Shown here in pieces: positions 52,412-61,719 of a DNA stretch of 64,000 nucleotides. This stretch comes from Hallerella sp963656065 (GTDB taxonomy: Bacteria > Fibrobacterota > Fibrobacteria > Fibrobacterales > Fibrobacteraceae). Below the pieces are notes generated by a model. It saw nothing but the letters and a program-made list of their open reading frames with translations, was not told the origin of the DNA and ran no database searches. Made by a program: the position numbers and the translations under genes. The stretch spans positions 62,001 to 126,000 of the forward strand of contig CAVKGV010000006.1 in assembly GCA_963656065.1 (NCBI GenBank). The letters run 5' to 3'. Every line of letters starts with the position of its first letter. The first letter of the stretch is position 1.

Positions 52412-53953
52412 CTATTTTAGCACCAGGTCGCTCAAGCGGCTCGAATCGACCTGTTCGAATTCCCGGACAATTTCTTCCGAAGGCTTTTTTGTGCAAAGGC
52501 TCACCACGACGATTGTGGCAAAGCTCAACACAAAGCCCGGGACAAGTTCATACAGGCCAAAGATTGCATAGGAATCCGCAAAGCCCGAGAGATAGAATTT
52601 CCAGACAAAGGCTATGATGCCGCCAACAAGCATTCCGCTGATAGCTCCCGCCAGATTGGTCCGCTTCCAGAAAAGCGAAAGCAGAACGACCGGGCCAAAA
52701 GTCGCCCCGAATCCCGCCCAGGCAAAGCTCACGAGACTCATCACGACATCCAAAAATCCGTGCGAAGCGTTCGGGCGTCCCTGGTAAGCCAGAATCCCTG
52801 CAACAAGAGCGATAACCAGCACGATTCCGCGGCTCACGAGCATCAGTTCGCGATTCGATGCGTTCTTGTGGATCAATCGCTTGTAAAGGTCGTTGCTAAA
52901 TGCCGAAGCGGAAACCAGAAGCTGGGAATCCGCCGTACTCATGATTGCGGCGAGGACGGCAGCCATCAAAATCGCAGCGATAACCGTCGGGAAAAGGTTT
53001 GTCGTGAGAACCATGAAGACTTTTTCCGGATCGTCCAGAACGATTCCCTGCTGCATCAGGTAGTAACGTCCAAAGACGGCAATCAGAATGGACGCTCCAA
53101 GAGAAAGGATCACCCACGTCATCGCAATCCGGCGGGAATGCGTGATTTCATCGGGATTCTTGATGGACATAAAACGCACAAGGATGTGCGGCATTCCGAA
53201 ATAGCCGAGCCCCCAGGCGAGCGAGGAAACAAGCGAAATAATCGTAATCGCCTTGCCCGTCGAAGCGTTCGTAAAGATGTTCATCAGGTAAGGATTCACC
53301 TTGTTCATCGCGTCGATTGTCGGAGCGAAACCATCGTTCAAAGCGCAGATCATCGCAGGCACCATCAACACGGCAACGAGCATCAAAATTCCCTGTACAA
53401 AGTCTGTCCAGCTGACCGCAAAGAAGCCTCCGAGAAAAGTATAGCCCACGACAACAACGACACCGACCGCGAGCGAAACCGTATAATCCCAACCGAAAAT
53501 CGTGGTAAAGAGTTTTCCGCAACTGACAAATCCCGACGTCGTATAAAAGAGGAAAAACACCAAGATGAAAAGTGCGGAAATGATACGGATGATTCCCCGC
53601 CTATCGCGAAAACGGTTTGCAAAGAAATCCGGAAGCGTAATGGAATCGTTGCAGAAATAGGTGTATTTGCGAAGCCTGCGTCCGACGACTTTCCAGTTGA
53701 CATAGGTTCCGATCGCAAGTCCCACGCCGATCCACGCCTCGGAAAGCCCCGAAAGGTAGATGGCTCCGGGAAGTCCCATCAAAAGCCATCCGCTCATATC
53801 GGATGCCTGCGCAGACATCGCCACGACCCACTTGTTCATGCTGCGGTTTCCCAGGTAATAGGAATTTAAACTGTTCGCCTTTTTGGAAAAGTAAAATCCG
53901 ATAGCGAGCATCAGCAGCAGATAAACGATAAACACGATGATCGTTGTTGCCAT
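52412..53953 (-). CDS. putP: Sodium/proline symporter PutP
   Basis: 513 residues from ATG 53953, which has a strong AGGAG ribosome site; the longer frame has none. The SSS family is seen in thirteen hydrophobic helices, with AMSAQASDMSGWLLMGLPGAIYLSGL (Na+/proline site of helix 2, about 45-70), YFCNDSITLPDFFANRF (about 110-126), and GYTFLGGFFAVSWTDFVQG (about 180-198). These match PutP closely. The C-terminal tail ends SSRLSDLVLK. It lies upstream of a clear terminator. Confidence 0.92.
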   Translation of the reverse strand: MATTIIVFIVYLLLMLAIGFYFSKKANSLNSYYLGNRSMNKWVVAMSAQASDMSGWLLMGLPGAIYLSGLSEAWIGVGLAIGTYVNWKVVGRRLRKYTYFCNDSITLPDFFANRFRDRRGIIRIISALFILVFFLFYTTSGFVSCGKLFTTIFGWDYTVSLAVGVVVVVGYTFLGGFFAVSWTDFVQGILMLVAVLMVPAMICALNDGFAPTIDAMNKVNPYLMNIFTNASTGKAITIISLVSSLAWGLGYFGMPHILVRFMSIKNPDEITHSRRIAMTWVILSLGASILIAVFGRYYLMQQGIVLDDPEKVFMVLTTNLFPTVIAAILMAAVLAAIMSTADSQLLVSASAFSNDLYKRLIHKNASNRELMLVSRGIVLVIALVAGILAYQGRPNASHGFLDVVMSLVSFAWAGFGATFGPVVLLSLFWKRTNLAGAISGMLVGGIIAFVWKFYLSGFADSYAIFGLYELVPGFVLSFATIVVVSLCTKKPSEEIVREFEQVDSSRLSDLVLK

Positions 53954-53991
53954 AAAATCTCCTCGAGAAAATTCAGGCCAATAATAATAAA

Positions 53992-56900
53992 TTAACACTT
54001 TCCCAAAGTAAAGACTTCGCGAAGTTCCTCGTCGGAAAGTTTCGCAATCCAGTTTTCACCAGTCGCAATTGTCATTTCGGAAATTTTCCGCTTGCTTTCG
54101 ATAATCGCGTTGATTTTTTCTTCGAAAGTTCCCTTGGTTATCAGGCGGTGAACGACCACGCGACGATTCTGCCCAATCCGGTAAGTGCGATCGGTCGCCT
54201 GCGCCTCGACAGCGGGATTCCACCACAAATCGTAATGGATTACCTGCGAAGCGGAAGTCAGATTCAGCCCGGTTCCGCCCGCTTTGAGGGAAAGAATCAA
54301 AATTTTCCGATCGGGATTTTTTTCGAATTCGGAAACGACGTTTTCCCGCGCCGAAAGCGAAAGCCCGCCGTGATAAAAAAGCGTTTTTGCCTTGAATTTT
54401 CCCCGAATAATTTTTTCAAGGATTTCGCCCATTTCCGTGAACTGGGTAAATACCAGGACTTTTTCGTCCGTATCCAGGATGGATTCCAGGATGTCCAAAA
54501 AAAGTTCCGTCTTTCCCGAAAGCGCGCTGTCTATATTTCCGTCCTTGAGATACTGCGCCGGATGATTGCAGATTTGCTTGAGCGCAAGAATCAGACGCAG
54601 GACTTTTGCGCTGCGTTCAAATTTCTGCTCCGGGTTTTCTTCGTCTAGGTTTGCAATCGATTCCATGCAGGATGTGAACGTCTTTCCGTAAAGCGTTTCC
54701 TGCTCGGGAGAAAGGCTCGCCCATTCATTCTGCTCCAACTTTTCGGGAAGATCCGAGATGATAGACTTGTCCGTTTTCAGCCGCCGAAGCAAGAATGGCG
54801 ATGTAATCCTTTGAAATAGCTCCGCGCGATGCCTGTCCGAATATTCCTGGATTGGCTTTTCGAATTCCTCGCGAAAAGACTTTGCATTTCCCAAAAGCCC
54901 GTGGTTGCAAAAGTCCATGATGCTCCAGAATTCCATCAGGCGATTTTCCACGGGCGTTCCGCTCATCGCAATTTTGATGTGCGCCGAAAGGGATTTGACG
55001 ATTCGGCTTTGCGACGTTCCCGCATTTTTGATGTTCTGCGCTTCGTCGAGAACCGCAACTTGCCAGTTTGTATCCTTGAATTTTTCCTTGTCCGAGCGCA
55101 AGACGCCATACGTCGTCACGAAAACATCCGCTTCAGAATTTTCTAGCGAACGGTTTCCTCCATGGTAGATATTTACGTGGAGTTCCGGAGCGAACTTTCC
55201 GAGTTCGCGGTTCCAGTTTTGCAAAAGCCCGGACGGGACAACGACCAGCGCTTTCTTTTCCGCAAACACTCCGTCATTTTTCATCTGCTGCAAAAGGGTT
55301 ATCACCTGCAACGTCTTCCCAAGTCCCATGTCGTCCGCGATGATGCTGCCAAAACCGAGTCTGGAATTTCCGAGCATCCAGGCAAAACCGCGTTTCTGGT
55401 ATGGGCGGAGTTTTGCCCGAATCTGCCGAGGCACGGCGACATCCTCTTCGCTTTCCTTTTTAAACCGATGGATTTCGGCGAGAGCCTCCGGAGCGATATC
55501 CACCGAGAGCCCTTCGAACTCCCCGGAAAGGGCAATCTGGAGAACCCTGATAGCCGGGACCTTGAAGCGATTTTTCAAACCGTCCTTCAAACGTTCCAAA
55601 TCGTCAGATGTCACATAGAAATACTGTCCGTCATCATACAGCAATCCTCCGAAATCCGCATAGCTTTCCAAGAATATTTTCCCGTCGATTGCATGTTCCC
55701 CGACAAAAACCGACCAGTTCAGCTGCAAGAGATTTTCCAAACGCGAAAATCCGGCCTTGGCCTTTTCTTCGGAGCGGACGATCTGCGGACGCACCAAACC
55801 GCGAATCACCTTTTCGATTCCCTTCGGAAAATCAAACGAAACGCCCAGCACGCGGAACAGCGGAAGGGAAAAATTCAAAAATTGGACAACCCCTTCTCCG
55901 GAAATGTGGATGTTGTCCGTTGCCTTTTGCGAAACGTAGGCATCGTACCCGTCGATATAATTTCGAATCGGCGATATCGCACGCAGCACGTCACTTCTCT
56001 TTTCGCTTGGAAAATCCCGAGTCCAGAGCTTTGAAAACGGGGAAACTTCTCCCGTTGATTTATCCACAAAATCCAGATCGATGTCAATCTTTCCAAAACC
56101 GGCATCGGCTCCGTTTACAACCGGCAAAAACGAAGCTTCCGATATTTCGAATACGGAAAGCCATTTTTCAAATTCTTGAACATCCGAAGATGCGCGGCCA
56201 GAGGCAAAGTCCAACGTCGCCTCGCCAAAAATTGCGTAAAGCGCATCGTCCTGAAATTTTTTTCCCACGCTACTTTGTATGTAAGTCGAAAGGATTGCGA
56301 TGACAAGCATCTCCGCGGAATTTTCCACGAAGAAATTCGGGGATTCCATTTCCGAGCGAACAAATTTCGGGGGAATCCTCTCCTGCAGAAGTTCTAAGAT
56401 TTTTTGAACTTCGGGAATCGAGCGAAGCGGCAACCAGAAAAAACGGGCTGTCCGGTCATCGATAGAGAATAGCTTCGGATAGACTGCGCCGCTGCTTAAA
56501 ATTTCAAGGGCTGCTTTCCGCGCCAAATCCAAGAGTCTCGCTGAAGGATCCGCCTTAGACATTCCCGTCGGGCTTTCCACCGAAACAGCATCCAACGCCC
56601 AGGCAAGAGGAACCGTTCCAAACATCCAGCGTGATTTTCCAACATAGCGGACCGTGCGCGCCTCTTCCAAATCGACCGATTTTTCCGGGTAGCGTTCAAA
56701 GTTTTTGGAAAAAATTTCCAGGAGGGTTTCCCGATACTCTCGGACAAAGGAATCCTTAAAGATGACGTTCGGAACAACCGCATTTAAAACAGTTTTTCGG
56801 ACATCGGGAATCTTAACCGGTTCAAATTCACCGACATCGCAAGAACGATCCAAACCATCGAAATTTTTCAAAATGAATTTATCGGCAAAGGCGCTTAAAA

Positions 56901-57435
56901 CCTGCTTCTCGCTATTCAAGGGAAGTTCGCTTTCCCACGAAGCCTGCATACATTCTTCCGCAAGCGTTCCGATATACAATCCACGGAGGGTAAAAACGGT
57001 AAACGGATTTCTATCGATTTTTTTCCCGACAGCAAAGAGAGCGGCATACGCATGGGAACACATTCCCCGCATTTCGCAAGAGCACTTGGCGGAGAATTTC
57101 ACCCCAGGCCCCGGCAAGATTTTCAGTCCGATGCTTTGTACAAAATCAAGCGTTTCTTTCGGTTCCAAATGATGTGCGAGCGTTTCTGCAAGCGGAGCAT
57201 TTTTTTTGATAGCGTCCATCAGGACGGCTTCCTCTTCATCCGAAAAACGGGAAAGCATCACCACGGTACGGTGCGAAATCCAAGAGCCATCGACAATCCG
57301 GGCGTCAATCGTCCTTCCCGAAATTTTGATATCGACAGATCGCGCTTCCGTTTTTGCATAAAGCGGAAAGGAACGCTCGACAGCGTTCCGCCATTTATCG
57401 CCCCAAAGGGTATGCCTTGCAGAATCCAAAGCCAT
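53992..57435 (-). CDS. SNF2-family helicase with SWIM zinc finger
   Basis: 1147 residues. An N-terminal SWIM zinc-binding motif (CSCEMRGMCSH, about 118-128) in a 1-150 domain, a long central region (about 150-680), and a C-terminal two-lobe SNF2 ATPase: Walker A DDMGLGKTLQVI (about 710), Walker B-type LDEAQNIKN, AMSGTPVENRL, then KVLVFTQFTEMGEILEKI, LSLKAGGTGLNLTSASQVIHYD and TDRTYRIGQ (motif VI). SWIM/SNF2 proteins of this type are seen in many bacteria; their role may be in DNA repair or chromatin-like remodelling. GTG 57441 is an alternative start. Confidence 0.9.
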   Translation of the reverse strand: MALDSARHTLWGDKWRNAVERSFPLYAKTEARSVDIKISGRTIDARIVDGSWISHRTVVMLSRFSDEEEAVLMDAIKKNAPLAETLAHHLEPKETLDFVQSIGLKILPGPGVKFSAKCSCEMRGMCSHAYAALFAVGKKIDRNPFTVFTLRGLYIGTLAEECMQASWESELPLNSEKQVLSAFADKFILKNFDGLDRSCDVGEFEPVKIPDVRKTVLNAVVPNVIFKDSFVREYRETLLEIFSKNFERYPEKSVDLEEARTVRYVGKSRWMFGTVPLAWALDAVSVESPTGMSKADPSARLLDLARKAALEILSSGAVYPKLFSIDDRTARFFWLPLRSIPEVQKILELLQERIPPKFVRSEMESPNFFVENSAEMLVIAILSTYIQSSVGKKFQDDALYAIFGEATLDFASGRASSDVQEFEKWLSVFEISEASFLPVVNGADAGFGKIDIDLDFVDKSTGEVSPFSKLWTRDFPSEKRSDVLRAISPIRNYIDGYDAYVSQKATDNIHISGEGVVQFLNFSLPLFRVLGVSFDFPKGIEKVIRGLVRPQIVRSEEKAKAGFSRLENLLQLNWSVFVGEHAIDGKIFLESYADFGGLLYDDGQYFYVTSDDLERLKDGLKNRFKVPAIRVLQIALSGEFEGLSVDIAPEALAEIHRFKKESEEDVAVPRQIRAKLRPYQKRGFAWMLGNSRLGFGSIIADDMGLGKTLQVITLLQQMKNDGVFAEKKALVVVPSGLLQNWNRELGKFAPELHVNIYHGGNRSLENSEADVFVTTYGVLRSDKEKFKDTNWQVAVLDEAQNIKNAGTSQSRIVKSLSAHIKIAMSGTPVENRLMEFWSIMDFCNHGLLGNAKSFREEFEKPIQEYSDRHRAELFQRITSPFLLRRLKTDKSIISDLPEKLEQNEWASLSPEQETLYGKTFTSCMESIANLDEENPEQKFERSAKVLRLILALKQICNHPAQYLKDGNIDSALSGKTELFLDILESILDTDEKVLVFTQFTEMGEILEKIIRGKFKAKTLFYHGGLSLSARENVVSEFEKNPDRKILILSLKAGGTGLNLTSASQVIHYDLWWNPAVEAQATDRTYRIGQNRRVVVHRLITKGTFEEKINAIIESKRKISEMTIATGENWIAKLSDEELREVFTLGKC

Positions 57436-57486
57436 TTTCACAAAAGATAAAAATTTTTGCTCAAATGTGCATTGGATGTATTATGA

Positions 57487-58731
57487 TTACTTTTTCTTTC
57501 GTTTCGGTCCAGGCATAAAGGGACTGTCGCCGTCCGAATCGCCTTTCGTGGACGCCCGAGTCAAAACTTCTTCGCGAACGACAACCGAATCGCCGTCGGC
57601 AAGACCTTCTAAGATTTCAACATTCACCCCGTCGTTAATCCCGGTCTTGACCGGTCGAAAGGCCAAACGACCGCTCTCATCGATCCAGACTCCGCTACCG
57701 ACAATCCGAGGCGTTGAGGAACTCGCCTTGCGCATTGCCTGGACATTTCCTCCCATGCCCGGAGGCGGCGGGCCAAAGTCGTCATCGTCCGATGTTTCCT
57801 TTTGTGGCATTTTGCCCGGAGAAAACTTAATCGCCGTAACAGGAACGCTCAACGCGTTTTGCACTTCTTCCGTCACAATCGTACATGTCGCTGTCATTCC
57901 GGGGAGAAGTTTCAAGTCCGGGTTTTCGGCCGAAATCACCACCGTATAGGTGACAACGTTCGACGTTACGGTCGGATTCAGGCGAACCGATTCCACAGTT
58001 CCATGAAAAGTATCATCTTGGAAGGCATCTACCGTAAACAGCACGCTCTGTCCCGCCTTGACAGCCCCGATGTCCGCCTCGTCAACATCCGCCATGACCC
58101 GCATTTTCGAAAGGTCTTTCGCCAAGATAAAGAGGGTCGGTGCGCTCATTGAAGCGGCAACCGTCTGCCCGACATCAACAGAACGTTCCAGCACGACGCC
58201 GTCTATCGGGCTTTTGATGATGCAATAACTCAGGTTTAATTCTGCCTGCCGGACTTCGCTCTTTCGCGTTTCCCAGGCGAGTTTCGCGGAATTCATTTCA
58301 TATTCAGCCGTTTCCAGATCGACTGCGCTGGCGCTTCCCGTTTCAGAAAGTTTTTTGGTCCGATTGTAAACCGACAACTTGTGTTCGTAATCCACTTTCG
58401 CGCTAGAGGCTGCGATTTTCGTCTGGTATAGGACCGTCTGCAATTTGGAACGATCGAGTTCCGCAATCACCTGTCCTTTCTTCACCTTGGAATTGAAATC
58501 GACATAGATCTTGCTGATGTCGCCCGAGACCTGGGTTCCGACATTGACCGTGTCCATCGGCGAGAGCGTCCCCGTCGAAGATATCGTCGTCTGGATGGTG
58601 AGACGGGAAACCTTTTCGCTGACAAAAACCTTTGAATTGTTCTCGTCAGGCGAAAGGATGAACTTGTACGCAATTCCTCCGAGAAGGAGCAGCGACAAAA
58701 GGATGCAGCCGATTTTTATCCATTTTTTCAT
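57487..58731 (-). CDS. MacA-like periplasmic adaptor (membrane fusion protein)
   Basis: 414 residues. One N-terminal helix (about 7-25), lipoyl-type strands (about 55-90, GTLSPMDTVNVGTQVSGDISKIY), a helix hairpin (about 100-170, SSAKVDYEHKLSVYNRTKKLSETG), the second lipoyl half (IKSPIDGVVLERSVDVGQTVAAS), and a barrel domain. A Pro/Gly-rich insert (FGPPPPGMGGN, about 325) precedes the final barrel segment. MacA partners MacB (ABC pump), but no macB lies here. It overlaps the TolC-type gene by 1 nt (TGATG). Confidence 0.88.
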   Translation of the reverse strand: MKKWIKIGCILLSLLLLGGIAYKFILSPDENNSKVFVSEKVSRLTIQTTISSTGTLSPMDTVNVGTQVSGDISKIYVDFNSKVKKGQVIAELDRSKLQTVLYQTKIAASSAKVDYEHKLSVYNRTKKLSETGSASAVDLETAEYEMNSAKLAWETRKSEVRQAELNLSYCIIKSPIDGVVLERSVDVGQTVAASMSAPTLFILAKDLSKMRVMADVDEADIGAVKAGQSVLFTVDAFQDDTFHGTVESVRLNPTVTSNVVTYTVVISAENPDLKLLPGMTATCTIVTEEVQNALSVPVTAIKFSPGKMPQKETSDDDDFGPPPPGMGGNVQAMRKASSSTPRIVGSGVWIDESGRLAFRPVKTGINDGVNVEILEGLADGDSVVVREEVLTRASTKGDSDGDSPFMPGPKRKKK

Positions 58732-60062
58732 CAGAAATTCCCCATGTAAAGTTCGAGCAGTTTTCGGGCGAGAATGCTTGTGTATTTCGCCTGGATTAAA
58801 ACGCTTTGCGCGTTCTGCAAATCATTTTTCCGCTCCAAAAAATCCGTAAAGTTCAAGCTGCCGGCATTCCGCTGTTCCACGGCAACGGCAAAAGATTCCT
58901 GCGCACTTTCGAGGCTTGCGATGGCGGCTAGCCAGCTCGCATCGGCACTTTCAGCCTGCATATAGAGCTGCTCCAGACTGTTTTCCAGATTTTTTCCCGT
59001 TTCGCGACGCGTCACCTTGGCGCGCTCGTTTTCCACCTGGGCGGAAAGAACTTTCGCCTGTGTCGTCCCGCCATCTACCAGCGGAATGCTTATACCGAGC
59101 GTCACGCTATGCGTGTAGCCGTTTTTCAGCTGCCTTCCATAGCGGTCCGATTCCCAGGCCTGGAACCCGGTTGAAGCGTCCGCCCCGAGCGTTACCGAAA
59201 TCGAGCTGTTTTTCCCGGCAAGCGTTACGTTCTTTTCCGCAGCCAAAACCTTCAGACTGTCCGAAACCAGACCGGGATAATGCTTGCGGGTTTCCGCTAG
59301 AACCGTTTCAAACGAAGGGATTTCCCCTAAATCCGAAGGATTTTCAAGCGATGTCTCCGGCGAAAGAATTTCGAGCGAATCCGAACGGGAAATTTCCAGA
59401 ATCTGTCGCAAGGACGTTTTCGCCGTTCGTTCCGTCTGCTCCGCAGAAATCAGTTTGACCTTGGCGCTTGCCGCATCGCTTTTCGCAAGGGAAAGTTCGC
59501 TACGCGTAATCGATCCCGCTTCGAGAAGCCGCTCGTGGTAAGTAACCAGCGAGTCGGAAAGTTCCATTGCCGAATTGGCGACGGCCAACGCTTCTTTTGC
59601 CGCCAGCAATTCTACAAACGCGTTCATCGCTTTTTCCTGGACAGAGAGGGCGGAAAGTTCCGTGTTAGATTTCGACGCTTCCAGGGAAAGCCGTTTACTT
59701 TCCACGTCGATGCCCGTCGCCCCGCCGTCCCAGAGCGTATAGGAACCGGAAATTCCCATGCTCAGACGGTAATGGTCCTGCGATTTTCCGTCAAACGGGC
59801 TGTCGTAGAGGCTCTGGTTTACATGGGCGGAAAGCGTCGGATACTTTGATGTTTTTGAAGCGTTCAAAGCGGCTTCGGAGGCGCGTTCCGAAAGCTTCGC
59901 ACTTTCCATTTCCAGGCTGCGTTCCTTGGCCATCTTCACGCAGTCTTCAAGCGAAAGCGTGGGAAGCGTCCAAGCGGTTCCGGCAAAAAACGCACATAAA
60001 AAAAGCATCTTGTTTCGGCATTTCACGAAATTAAGATGCTCATTCCCGAAATGGCGTTGCAT
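58731..60062 (-). CDS. TolC-family outer-membrane efflux protein
   Basis: 443 residues, with a signal peptide near MLFLCAFFAGTAWTLP (start ATG 60062; an in-frame ATG at 60008 would begin directly at the signal and is equally credible). The helical-barrel pattern of OEP proteins is plain: LSLEDCVKMAKERSLEMESAKLSERASEAALNASKTSKYPTLSA, then two OEP repeats with ERAKVTRRETGKNLENSLEQLY. It is coupled to the MacA-like adaptor. No inner-membrane pump is encoded nearby. Confidence 0.88.
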   Translation of the reverse strand: MQRHFGNEHLNFVKCRNKMLFLCAFFAGTAWTLPTLSLEDCVKMAKERSLEMESAKLSERASEAALNASKTSKYPTLSAHVNQSLYDSPFDGKSQDHYRLSMGISGSYTLWDGGATGIDVESKRLSLEASKSNTELSALSVQEKAMNAFVELLAAKEALAVANSAMELSDSLVTYHERLLEAGSITRSELSLAKSDAASAKVKLISAEQTERTAKTSLRQILEISRSDSLEILSPETSLENPSDLGEIPSFETVLAETRKHYPGLVSDSLKVLAAEKNVTLAGKNSSISVTLGADASTGFQAWESDRYGRQLKNGYTHSVTLGISIPLVDGGTTQAKVLSAQVENERAKVTRRETGKNLENSLEQLYMQAESADASWLAAIASLESAQESFAVAVEQRNAGSLNFTDFLERKNDLQNAQSVLIQAKYTSILARKLLELYMGNF

Positions 60063-60067
60063 AGAAG

Positions 60068-60934
60068 CTACGATTTTTCCTGCGAAAAATTTCCCCCGAT
60101 GTCACCATCGATTTCATCCGGCACAAGAGACTCCAGAGACCGACGGCGCACCTTGCGAAGTTCGTCCCGATTCACGGAATCCTTTAGGCGGAAAGCGCCA
60201 TACGTTCCAAGCCCGCCGATAACGGGCAAGAAAAACGGAAGCAGGCTTCCCGACACGCGGGAATTTTTCCGCACGCCGAACAGGGCAAAAAGCGGCGCGA
60301 GCGCAAAGCCGCACCACGTGCCGATTCTTCCGAAATAACGATTCCGGCGTTCCCTTCCGCGAATACCCTCCGCCGGTTGCATCGCATCGAGCGTAAAATG
60401 CGAAAGCACAAACGAACCGACAACCGCCGAAAGGACATTGAACAGGATGCGCACTCCGGCAGGCATCCGCTTAGAAAACCTAGAAAGCCCCAGGGCATGC
60501 AAGAGAAAACCTATCGTAGCAAACATAAACAGGAGACGCGTCACGGTCGGGCTTTTGAACGTATCGTCGATGCACCAGTTCACAAAATGCTCGCAATTGT
60601 TCCCATACAGATAATAGGAACGTTCATAGAGCCTTTTTTTTGCCCGCTTCACCGCCGCTTCCCCGGTGAACTTCGCATTCGGATGCTCCAGGACCCGAAA
60701 ACCGTGCCCATCGCAAAAACGCTTGAGCGACGTCTTGACAACCGCGCCGTAGCGAATAAGCCCCGGCAATTTCAGGATATCCCGAAACGAGAGCGTCCGG
60801 GCCATTCCCGAATAATGGATGACGCGACCGTTCCCGATATAGAGGCCATGATGGTTAAATCCCATCCGCGGAGAGACCAGGTGGGAGCCTACCGGAGGTT
60901 CCGGAATCTTGGATTCATCGACAGTTTCGCTCAT
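60068..60934 (-). CDS. LRAT/NlpC-P60-type cysteine hydrolase-like membrane protein
   Basis: 288 residues. The N-terminal domain has the LRAT (lecithin:retinol acyltransferase-like) signature: GSHLVSPRMGFNHHGLYIGN (catalytic His28/29), VIHYSG (His40) and NNCEHFVNWC (Cys114). This fold is used by bacterial, viral and eukaryotic enzymes for acyl transfer or amide cleavage. Two to three hydrophobic helices follow (about 130-150, 160-178, 205-222). The C-terminus is charged. Substrate unknown. It lies 5 nt upstream of the TolC gene frame. Confidence 0.82.
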   Translation of the reverse strand: MSETVDESKIPEPPVGSHLVSPRMGFNHHGLYIGNGRVIHYSGMARTLSFRDILKLPGLIRYGAVVKTSLKRFCDGHGFRVLEHPNAKFTGEAAVKRAKKRLYERSYYLYGNNCEHFVNWCIDDTFKSPTVTRLLFMFATIGFLLHALGLSRFSKRMPAGVRILFNVLSAVVGSFVLSHFTLDAMQPAEGIRGRERRNRYFGRIGTWCGFALAPLFALFGVRKNSRVSGSLLPFFLPVIGGLGTYGAFRLKDSVNRDELRKVRRRSLESLVPDEIDGDIGGNFSQEKS

Positions 60935-60950
60935 GATTTAAATATACACG

Positions 60951-60983
60951 AAAAAAAAGAGATCCGTTTCCGACGAATCTCTT
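60951..60983 (-). terminator. Rho-independent terminator after tRNA-Val
   Basis: Minus strand: AAGAGAT-tcgtcggaaacgg-ATCTCTT hairpin with an additional CG pairing, then TTTTTT. It begins 5 bp past the tRNA 3' end. Confidence 0.8.
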
Positions 60984-60987
60984 GAAG

Positions 60988-61062
60988 TGGACGATACTGG
61001 ATTTGAACCAGTGACCTCTGCCGTGTGAAAGCAGCGCTCTAAACCAACTGAGCTAATCGTCC
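60988..61062 (-). tRNA. tRNA-Val (CAC anticodon)
   Basis: 75-nt tRNA on the minus strand. Acceptor GGACGAT/ATCGTCC, D arm AGCTCAG-TTGG-TTTAGAGC, anticodon stem CTGCT/GGCAG with loop TTCACAC (anticodon CAC, reads GUG), T arm CACTGG-TTCAAAT-CCAGT, discriminator A. The CCA end is not encoded. Confidence 0.95.
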
Positions 61063-61080
61063 AAGGCGCTCCAAAGATAC

Positions 61081-61107
61081 AAAAGCCTGCGCTTTGCGTC
61101 AAGGCTC
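61081..61107 (-). terminator. Possible terminator after ptsN
   Basis: Minus strand AGCCT-TGA-CGC-AAA-GCG-C-AGGCT with TTTTG behind it. It lies between ptsN and tRNA-Val; the stem is interrupted, so the call is tentative. Confidence 0.45.
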
Positions 61108-61127
61108 CTTTTTGTATCCTCGTTTTT

Positions 61128-61592
61128 TTACAGGTATTTGTCCTCGGCCTTGCCCAAAATGTCCAGAAAATCCGCCTGGGTCTTGGAATCTATCAGATCC
61201 TTGCGGACTTCGGCGTTTGCGAGAATCCGACTGACCGACGAAAGAGCCTTGAGATGCGGTCCGACCGTATTGCCCGGGCTGACGATTAAAATCAGAAGAT
61301 GCACGGGTTCACCGTCCATCGCATCGAAATCGATGCCTTTTTCGAGCGTCGCCGCGACCATGCACATCCGATCGACATAATCGATTTTCGCATGGGGAAC
61401 CGCCAGCCCGCACCCGATACCCGTCGAACGGGTCTGTTCGCGCTTCCAGACCGCATCAAAAATTTCATCGCGATGTTCGAGCTTGTAAGAATCGCAAAGC
61501 GTATTCACCAGTTCGTTCAGAATCTGTTCCTTGGTCGTGCTTTGCGAATTGATGATTACGCAGTTGTCCGCAAATCGTTCAGAAAGACGCAT
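61128..61592 (-). CDS. ptsN: PTS nitrogen-type EIIA protein (PtsN)
   Basis: 154 residues. The phosphorylatable His is in GLAVPHAKIDYVDRM (His68 region), and MDGEPVHLLILIVSPG and HLKALSSVSRILANAEVRKDLI complete the EIIA-Ntr/fructose-type fold. It relays phosphoryl groups and regulates K+ uptake or stress responses in many bacteria. A clean AAGGAA ribosome site precedes ATG 61592. No PTS transporter lies in this window. Confidence 0.9.
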   Translation of the reverse strand: MRLSERFADNCVIINSQSTTKEQILNELVNTLCDSYKLEHRDEIFDAVWKREQTRSTGIGCGLAVPHAKIDYVDRMCMVAATLEKGIDFDAMDGEPVHLLILIVSPGNTVGPHLKALSSVSRILANAEVRKDLIDSKTQADFLDILGKAEDKYL

Positions 61593-61719
61593 AGATATTT
61601 CCTTGTTATTTCTAAAAGTTTAGCAAAAAAACGAGAAAAGAGGGTCCTTGTGAGCGAAAAAGCACTTTTAGCCGTCCAATTCGCCATTTTTGATGGTTTT
61701 TTGTGGAAAAGCGACAATT

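Noticed and set aside
52760..53869. 369-codon plus-strand frame opposite putP
   Set aside because: The product is a run of Arg, His, Asp and Asn with no domain; putP has a good start, ribosome site and strong family motifs on the other strand.
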